Positions 56,422-64,000 of a stretch of DNA of 64,000 nt are shown piece after piece. The notes under the pieces were generated by a model that saw nothing but the letters and a program-made list of their open reading frames with translations, was not told the origin of the DNA and made no database searches. The position numbers and the translations under genes were made by a program. The number at the start of each line of letters is the position of its first letter. The first letter of the stretch is position 1. Source of the DNA: Amyloporia xantha (lineage: Eukaryota; Basidiomycota; Agaricomycetes; Polyporales; Adustoporiaceae); assembly GCA_036971615.1 (NCBI GenBank), contig JAYKKR010000008.1, forward strand, positions 434,001 through 498,000, written 5' to 3'.

Positions 56422-59400
56422 TCAGAATGTAGGTATCGCCTGATGCAATAACTTATCTAGTGTCTGGTCATTCATACATCAGATCAGTCTATGTCCATCG
56501 TATAAAATCTGGTCCACATACCTCGTCCATCTCGTCCAATTCTTCGAATGTGTTTGAATATATATCGCTGATCTGAGGATGAAGAGTGTTGAAATCAAGC
56601 TGTTTGCCAAAAAGAAGTTCATCCACTGAGTCCTGCGACGGAGGGTCTGGCTTCTCCTGTTGCGAGGCTCTGAGCTCGATGACTGCCATCATATTTGACA
56701 GGCCGAAATCGTCTTTGGGGAGTATCAAACGCGGATTCGCAGCCTTGACCGGTGAAGGTGAGTGATAACGAGCATTGGTGGCAGCAGTCGGTGTAGTAGG
56801 CGTTGCCGTGCGATATATAGACACATCCGACAGGGCTGAGTTTTGTCTCTCGTGTGGGGGTGCTCTCCTTTGAGCCGCACCTGGGGTAACGCTTCGCGAA
56901 CCTGAACGACCTTCAGAACCACCTGGACTTGCAGTTCGATAGCTCGAAAGGGCAGAAGGAGGGGAAGTGATTCGTTGGCTTATAGCACCCGTAGTGAACG
57001 GCGACCTGCCATTTGGAGTTTGAGCATTGGGAGTCGTTGTTCGCGATACCGACCTTTCAGGGCCACCTTCAGCAGTTGAGTACTGTGAAGGAGAACTCGA
57101 TGTCATCGAGTTCAAAGTATCGATGGTACCGCCAGAGGTTGATTGAGACACTGGCACTCGGCCTCCCTTTTCGTGCTTGATCTTGCTCAATACACGATCT
57201 AATTTCGCACCGAGCCCATCCTTACCTCGGGCGAGGACGCCGTGAAGGAGATCGTCCGCCGTGGCATTAGTTCTCGGACTCGACGGTCCAACCTCGCCTC
57301 GCCACTCTTTTTCGACAATATCACTAATATCGTATGTCTCTCCGTCTGGTTCAACATAGGAGTAGCGCATTTTGTCGTCCCTCTCATATCGGGAACTGCG
57401 GATCATGGCGTTTCCTGGAAGCAAGACATCCAACCCACGGGCAGAATTTGCCTGCGCCGAAAGGATAGCGCGCTGGCTAGCGCGAGTCGCGGCGCGCTGA
57501 GCAGCAATGATGGCCTGTTTGGATGTTTGGGATGACCCCTGAGATTTGACCTCGTCCGCAGGACCAGCTGTGGAATCAGAGCCAATGCTTGAGCTTGCGA
57601 TTGAGTCACGATGCAGTTGTTGTAGGGCTATCTCATCCAGCGGTGCAGAGGACCTGTGGCGAGAAGATGATGTTCTGTAGGCAATTGCACGGCGTAGGAT
57701 GAAAGTCGGATCATCAATCTGCACGTCGTCAGCATTGCCAAGTAGCAGCTGAGCCGAGTCCACAGAGCGGCGCTTGTTGCTACCGAATTGACGTTCCACC
57801 GCACGATAGGTGGGGGGCTTAGGGAAGGCATCTATCACTTTGCTCGAAGGGGAAAGTTCTCGTTCTGTAGTTCGTCGTTTAGTACACTTTCACTAAGTGA
57901 GTCTTGGGCGCACGCACCTTTGCCACTAATTTCGATAGCCAGCCCATAGCGGACGCGCGTAGTGCTTCTGCGTTTGGTGAGCTTGTCCTCAACTTCATCA
58001 CCACCATCAACAACTCCATCAAGAATTCCAAACCGCTCCAAGCTTTGTTCAATGACTTCGGCGACAGTTATGTTTTTGGGGAACACAAACACCTTCTTCC
58101 GCATTGTCATAGAGATGCCAGGAGACGCAGCCATACTAGACTGTGATCGATCACGTAAGGTGTGTTTGAAGACAATTGCTTCAGTGAGCGGATCAAAAAT
58201 CATGTCATCTGGAAGGTCGTCAGGATAGATGACGAGTTGCATAGCAAACCGGTACGACGGAGAGCTGAATCGTTCAGCATTTACACCGCTCGAATTGCCT
58301 GTTGTCACACTGAGATATTGAGACCGAGATTTGGCAGGAGAGCCGGGGCCATCCTCGTCCTGTGGGCTCTCAGCGAGTAAAGTAGCGTCACCATCTTCGC
58401 CAAAGAAGCTCTCCCCTCGACCGTCGCTCTTCCGGTTCAGGTAGAATTTAACGGCCGAGTCATCGGTGAAGTCATTCATGGACAATTTCTTGATCGCAGG
58501 ATGCATGGACAGGTTGCTTGCTACGGAGCTGATGCTTCCTACGCTACTCCGTTTTACCTTGGGCAACTCCATCGCGGCTTCGACGAGGGATTCAAACACC
58601 CCGAGAGGTTTTTCGTCAGGACGCAACGTCGCGGATGATCCCTCCACCTGCTTGATCGTCAGATAGTACTCCTTCTCATCCTCTCCCGCAGGTAGTCGGA
58701 ACCGCTGGATCGCCTGCCGCACCAGATCCGATGCAGTAGTAGACGAAGTGAGGAGGACCGTTTTGAACGTAGCCTCAGTCTGCAAAGTGCTGCCTGCAAA
58801 CACACGGATAACACTGAGATCGGGCAGGCCCACACCCTGCCCATCCATTCCAGACGGCGATAACACCAAGGACCCAGGCCGTGGGCGTGATCCACTCACG
58901 GCGAGACCAGAGCCCGTACTGATTGAGGAGTTGAATGAAGCCGAGCCCTGCAGCACAGCGGAAGCGGATTGCAAGCCATATGATGGCTGCGCCTCGGGTG
59001 GCGTGGAAGGAGAGCGATTCAAATATTGCTGATAGAGGGCTTGCTGCTGCTGATCACGCTGGCGAAGCTGGGATGCATGTTGTGAAATTTGTGCCATGGC
59101 AGCATGAGGCGGTGTCTGTGGGGCCTGCTGAGTTTGTGGCGGCTGCTGAGGTGCCTGTGAGACCTTATATGCACCCTGTTGTTGCTGTTGCCTTGCCATT
59201 GCAGTCACAGGAGACGTAGGCTCGGCCAACGGTGGGGAGACTGTGTTTTGCTCCTTGAGAGATGACTTGCCTGACTCCTCCGACTCCCTCCCATATTCTT
59301 TCTCGCTCCCGCCGCTGGTAACGCTTCCAGCGTCTGCTCCCTTCTCTTTCACCTTTTCCTTTTCCTTCCGCCTGCCAAATATACCTCCGAACATGCCACC

Positions 59401-60852
59401 GCTCTTCTTCTTCTTGTCCTTCTCCTTTCCGCTCTCGTCATCAGTAGAATCTCTCTCCTTGCGTAGCTTAGCACCGCCATTCGGCTTGCTAGTAGCAGAC
59501 GAGACGGGTCCAGCCTTTGCCTTGTCATTGGAATTGATATTCATTTTTTTGCGAGCAGCGTCGTCCAGGGCCTCTGTCTCCTCTCGCACGCGCTTCCGCT
59601 CGTCGGACTGCCGCCGTGCCAGCGTGCTTGTAGCACTATGGCCGCTTCCGGTCGGCGATGATTGCGGCTGCTGCTGGGCAGGTCGCAGATCGTCCACACG
59701 GGCGACAGGGGGTGTCATCGATATCTTCCGCGTCTCCATGGCCTGAGCAGGGTCCAATGTCTTCGCGAGGGGGTCACTGGCATCGACCGTGCCCAACTGC
59801 TCGCGCGACGACTGTTTGCGCAGGGACTGTGCCTGCAGTTCCCTCTGCTGCTGTTCCAGTTGTTGCTGTTGCTGTAGACGCTGCTGTTCCTGCTGGGCCA
59901 AGAGCTGCTCCTGCTGTTGCTGAAGCCTGAACCGCTCCGCTTCTGCTTCCGCCGCCATCTGCACCCTCGCCTGATCCTGTACGTCCTGCACAGCACCGTC
60001 CTCCCAGCTCATACCGTCGTCGGGTTCCATCGACATCGGCACCGACGGCCCCGCGACCGTACTGCCACGCTGCGACGCGCGTTCGCGCTCCTCCTGTTCC
60101 TCCGCCAATTCTGGGTCTTCGTCCTCGTATCCCTCATCATCCCATTCCACGTCCTCCTCATCCTCCTCCTCCTCGCCCCACACCGCAGGCGGGTAACGGT
60201 GCACGGAGAACGCCGGTGTGAAGGCAACACCTTTCGCGGCATTGCGCACCACAGGCGCACCGGGGATGGGAGATGGCGTACCGTGCCCCGCGCGAGAGGA
60301 GACTAGGCGGTCGCGCGTTTCCTCAATCTCCGCCTGTGTCGCAGATGCCAGCTAAATTCACAGGAGTGAGTCCCTGCAATGTCACTCGTACGCAGAGGGG
60401 AAATGACGCACATCTACGTTGCGGTGTTTGTTGAGCCTCGCGAGCCGCTCGAACGGCGTCTCAATGTTCTCGGCGGGAATGTACCCGACTTCCTCGGTCT
60501 TGAGAACACGCACGAGCCACCAGTAGCTGTTGCTGTCGTCCATCAATACAAGGCTGTCGCCCTTGACCACATTTGCCTGGCCCTCCACTGTCGCTGCGAA
60601 GCTGTGTAGCGCGTACACCAGGTCGAAGTTGATAGACTCATTAGGGATCGAGAGGGAAGACGAGCCGTCGTCGTCGTCCATGTAATCAACATCGTGATCC
60701 TCGTTGTCCGAGTCATCCTCCAGAACAGAATGTTCCTCGTCTGAATGATAGGCGTGGTCTGCAATTTGGCTGTTGTGGTCGTCTGGGAGGATTTGATCAC
60801 GAAGATCGAATGTGTCCTGGCGAGAGTTGGTTCTTCGGTCAACTGACTGCAT
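56422..60852 (-). CDS. Large SH3 and Ras-association-like domain protein (polarity type)
   Basis: Exons (minus) 60852-60412, 60351-57918, 57864-56522 and 56463-56422 give 1419 residues; phases 0, 1, 0 fit. An acidic N-terminus precedes an SH3 domain at about 76-135 (FDLVYALHSF, NSYWWLVRV, VGYIPAENIETP). Then come long acidic and Gln-rich coiled segments (about 280-320), basic low complexity, an RA/ubiquitin-like domain near 655-760 (IRVFAGSTLQTEATFKTVLL, DLVRQAIQRFRLP), a conserved region with RFGILDGVVDGGDEVEDKL and PPTYRAVERQFGSNKRRSVDSAQLLLG, and a Ser-rich tail ending EELDEMDETLDKLL. The architecture recalls fungal SH3 polarity scaffolds such as Tea4/Bud14; that name is tentative. It likely acts at the cell cortex. 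Confidence 0.8.
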
Positions 60853-60930
60853 TTCGGATAGCCCAATGAATGACGAGTACAAAGATTAGATAGCCGAGAG
60901 AGCTAGAAAGCAAGGATGTCGATAGTAAAC

Positions 60931-61000
60931 GAGGTCGGTGAAGAAAGCGTGCTGTCCGGTTAAACGAGGACGGTGAAGAGAGCGTGCTGTCCGGTTAAAC
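60931..61000. repeat. Tandem duplication, 2 x 35 bp, upstream of the SH3 gene
   Basis: Two adjacent units (60931-60965 and 60966-61000) begin GAGG(T/A)CGGTGAAGA and end GCTGTCCGGTTAAAC, differing at only two positions by eye. They lie 79-148 bp upstream of the SH3-protein start codon, within its promoter or 5' UTR. Confidence 0.8.
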
Positions 61001-64000
61001 TGGAGAGCCAAGCGACTAGGCCGTGCGACTCAGCCGGGACTGTACAAAATGAAGGAGGAAGAGGCGATACTTGTTCTCAGAGGTGAACACGGCTATGTAG
61101 TGCTGTACACAACGAGAAGGTACAGCAGTCAATAGTTCTGTCACGTGCTGCCGCCTGCCGTTTTTGGCCGTCACCATCGCTATTACGGACGCTTGCTCGT
61201 ATAACACTGCACCGATAAGTGAGACATGCACGTCCTGCGCGTCACCGCTCCCACTTCGATCGCCTCTCGCTCTCTCTGTCACCCCTGGATCGCGTCCGAG
61301 CCGCCGTCCAAGTCGCCCCCTCCTCTCGCCTCACATCGCCTCCTCTCGTCTGTTCCGTCTCCGAGCTCCGTTCTCCGTCTCTCGCTCTCCTCCGGCCTCC
61401 GTCTCTCACTGTCCTCTGTCCTCCCCTGTCAACTCGTTTCCGCAAGCTCAGTCCGTCCCTGTGCGCACGCAGACGGATTCATTCACTCTCCGTCTTCCTC
61501 CCGCCTCCGCGCTCTCTCCGCGTTCGTCCATCCTCAGTCAGTCTCGCTCGCTCAGCCTGCACAACAGCGCGTGCGCCCCATGAGCTAGCAGGCCACCGTG
61601 ATCGGACGCCGTAGCAATAGCTGCGAGTACTCCGTCTCCGCTGCCTTGCTTGTCCGTGCAGGCCAATCGACCGTTCCTCAACGACGCTTGCCCGCGCTAC
61701 GCGCGCAGAGCAGTAGAAACTCGACTCAAGATGGCTATCTGAGTAGCCCCGTGAGCTTGTACGTCTCTTCCCGTGTTCCTCACGCTCTCCGCTCGCTCGC
61801 AGACTCCGTCTCTGTCCGTGTACGGTCGTCAGCCCTAGTTCCTCACCGTATGAGAACGCCGTGAGCTCAGTACACGGCGCGAATGCGCTCCCGAACGCGC
61901 TGAACAGCAACGCGCGATGAGCGAGCGTCCGGACACCAGGAGCAACGTTCCCCCGACACTGCTCCCGTGAGTGCAGATACCCGCTATGCGCGCGTCCGTA
62001 CACAGCCGTCGGTAAGAGCGACGCGAGAGAACTACGCTGGACAGGCGTAGCTCTTTCAAGGCATCAGGCGCACGCGCTCTGCGAGGAGTTCGTTGTCGGT
62101 ACGTCCTATTGAGCATGGATACATTTTGTTTCTATTTACACGTTTGTCTGACTAAGCATCGACAGTGGACAACTGCGTCCGAGCCAGATCGCCGTCCCTC
62201 CCCTCGCAGGCCTCTACTCCCGACGCTTACATGTCCCCACCCGGAGCTATGCTGGACACACCCGCGGCCGACCACACCCGCGTGCTGTGCGCTGGCACTG
62301 GCAAGCTGTACGGCCATCCCCGTCTCCATCCGCGCGCGCCCTGCTCGTCGAACAGCAAGGACAGAGTGCACAGCTGAAGACGGACGGGGCCATCCGTGGT
62401 GCAGACGCGTACCGCGCATCGTTACATAGGATGGCAAGACAAGAGTGGGGGCACGTGAACTGACAGCGAAACGGATGCGCGCCGCTGCCCTCGCTCCGCC
62501 TGCGCGGCTCGTTCGCTGCGAACGGTTCTGGTCCCGATCCCTCAGACTTCAAGACCATCAGTGCAGCCCCCGCACCGTCCGCTGTCCGGGGTGCACTCGC
62601 GCGGCAGAGCGTCCGCGTCCGGCAGGGGGACGGTCTTTCTCGCGAACGAGAGAGCCGCTCTCACTCTGGGCGTGTGCGCTCGCCCGCGGAGTGCGCTCCT
62701 CGTCTGTGGTCAAGTTCTCAGACCTTCTCCTGTCGCCCGACGTACGCGCTCCCTGCATCACCATACATTCCCGCTCCCCCGTCGGCCTGATGTTCCCTTG
62801 TCCATTTGCGCGCCCTCTGCTGTCCTCTCTCTCCTCGCTGTCAACGCGTGCATGGTGTCCGCACACAAGAACAGTCAAGCGAACCGATATCTGACTACTC
62901 GACCCCCACGCGCTGCACATCTCTACACCGCGTAGAGACGCGCTCTCCCCGTCCGATCACTCACAACAGCAGCAGCGCGACGCGTTTCTCGCGAATCTGT
63001 CACCCCCCGCCCTCCTCTCGATCCTCGCTGTCAACCCCAAGAAGGCCTCAGGCTCGTTCGAGTAGACGATCAACTCGTGCGCGGTGCGTCCAAAGCACGA
63101 ACTAACTACTTATGTACTCTCTACAGCGCGCCGTAACATTCGGATTCCGCACGTCCGTCACTCGCTGTCTATGCACAAGCGAAGATGCGTCTCCCCCGCT
63201 AGCGTCGAACACCGCGTGATTCAAACTGCGCGGATACCGGTTCTGCGGACGACGGGCGGACTTGGTTGAGAGGGCGGGCGGGCAGCGCTTCGCTCAGAGG
63301 AACGAGCGATGGTTGTAGAGTGTTCGCAGCGAGCTCGGGCGAGCACGTTCCTGGCGGGTGCTGGCAGTGCTCGTCGGACAGCTGAGAGGCAGAAGGTAAC
63401 ATCAATCATTCCATGTGAATACTTTCGATTAGCTCCGATCAATACACGAGTCCAGTTATGAACGAAAGCTCGCCGTCAGATCGGGCGAGCATTAACGTCA
63501 GCGCATGAGGTGTGGACGTATTACGCTTGGAGATACGTCTGCAGAGGGGGTGGAACACGATGTTAGCAACACGAAAGGAATCGCGATCGCGTACCCGGCC
63601 GGAAGCGCATGCTTCTGCGAACCGAACGCCGACGACAAAGAAGAGACCTGGGACGTTAGAGCACTGTAAACCAGCATGACATGTTCATCGAGAATGAACT
63701 AACCACCAAACGACAGAGCCTTCGCTGGTTCTATCAGCGAACCCTGTCGGCGGCTGACGGGGTACGTTCGCGCAGGTGCGCCGTGAGCGAGCCATGCACG
63801 AGTGTATACATCGACTAGCTGGACCCGCCGTCCGAGTTCAAGCATCGCGGCAGGGTGTTCGGCATACGTCCGAGACGGACATGGGGGCGGGCGCTGTGTT
63901 GGCTGTCGGAAGATGCTGAAACGGTGATAAAACATTAGCTAGTGGGAAGAATTGAATGTGATAAACATACCGCCGTGCTCCTCGTCATAAACGAGGGATC
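61001..64000. other. GC- and pyrimidine-rich region without a supportable gene
   Basis: On the plus strand the sequence is rich in CTC, CGTC and TCC up to about 63100 and opens many overlapping frames in all phases, which is a composition effect. No domain, ordered intron set or start context is convincing. CTCGCTGTCAAC-type motifs recur at about 62836 and 63024. From 63100 on the composition is more balanced but still without a gene. It may be an LTR/leader region of an unrecognised element or the edge of a repeat block. Confidence 0.35.

Noticed and set aside
59243..60306. Plus-strand ORFs within the SH3-protein gene
   Set aside because: They are shadows of low-complexity acidic and Gln-rich codons on the minus strand, where the conserved domains lie.
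61164..62935. Several overlapping Ser/Arg/Pro-rich ORFs of 100-170 codons
   Set aside because: They are open in three phases at once because of pyrimidine-rich composition; no domain, no start context and no intron pattern.

Overview
The window is nuclear DNA of a filamentous basidiomycete, most likely an agaricomycete. The genes have many short introns (about 50-75 nt, GT-AG, with CTGAT/CTAAC-like branch sites). The left end carries fungal Ty3/gypsy remains and small DNA-transposon relics, and the right end holds conserved fungal housekeeping genes. The species cannot be named from sequence alone.

Left end (1-12.1 kb) is a transposon graveyard. The tail and 3' LTR of a plus-strand LTR element (1-655) sit inside the integrase of an older minus-strand Ty3/gypsy element (656-6589) whose Gag, protease, RT, RNase H and integrase are all recognisable but repeatedly frameshifted. 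A plus-strand two-exon reading frame of unknown function starts just beyond the gypsy primer-binding site. Then come two solo LTRs of one family, each with a perfect 5-bp target duplication, a decayed DNA-transposase fragment, a foldback element built from CCTGACAG repeats and tRNA-like arms, and a 398-bp MITE with long terminal inverted repeats.

Middle (12.1-43.8 kb) is a tandem array of seven plus-strand F-box-like genes (A-G, starting at 15343, 23083, 28330, 31535, 34565, 38681 and 42299). Copies A-F share a four-exon structure, a conserved promoter block with a TATA box about 110-145 bp upstream of the ATG, and duplicated degenerate flanking DNA that includes relics of a minus-strand gene and a short downstream ORF. 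G is diverged, lacks the first intron and has the clearest F-box. Copy B is a chimera with two F-box starts and an acidic linker. The lineage looks like a birth-and-death family of putative SCF substrate receptors.

Right end (44.9-60.9 kb) is compact and conserved: cyclin C of the Mediator kinase module (-) diverges from mitochondrial malate dehydrogenase (+, with a 6-nt microexon); TSR2 (-) diverges from GRC3 (+), both ribosome-biogenesis factors; then an unidentified minus-strand gene, an apparently intact cytochrome P450 (+), and a large SH3/Ras-association-like polarity-type protein (-). The last 3 kb is GC- and pyrimidine-rich and contains no gene I can support.

Exon boundaries were inferred by eye from splice signals, reading-frame phase and agreement among paralogues; they have not been tested against transcripts.
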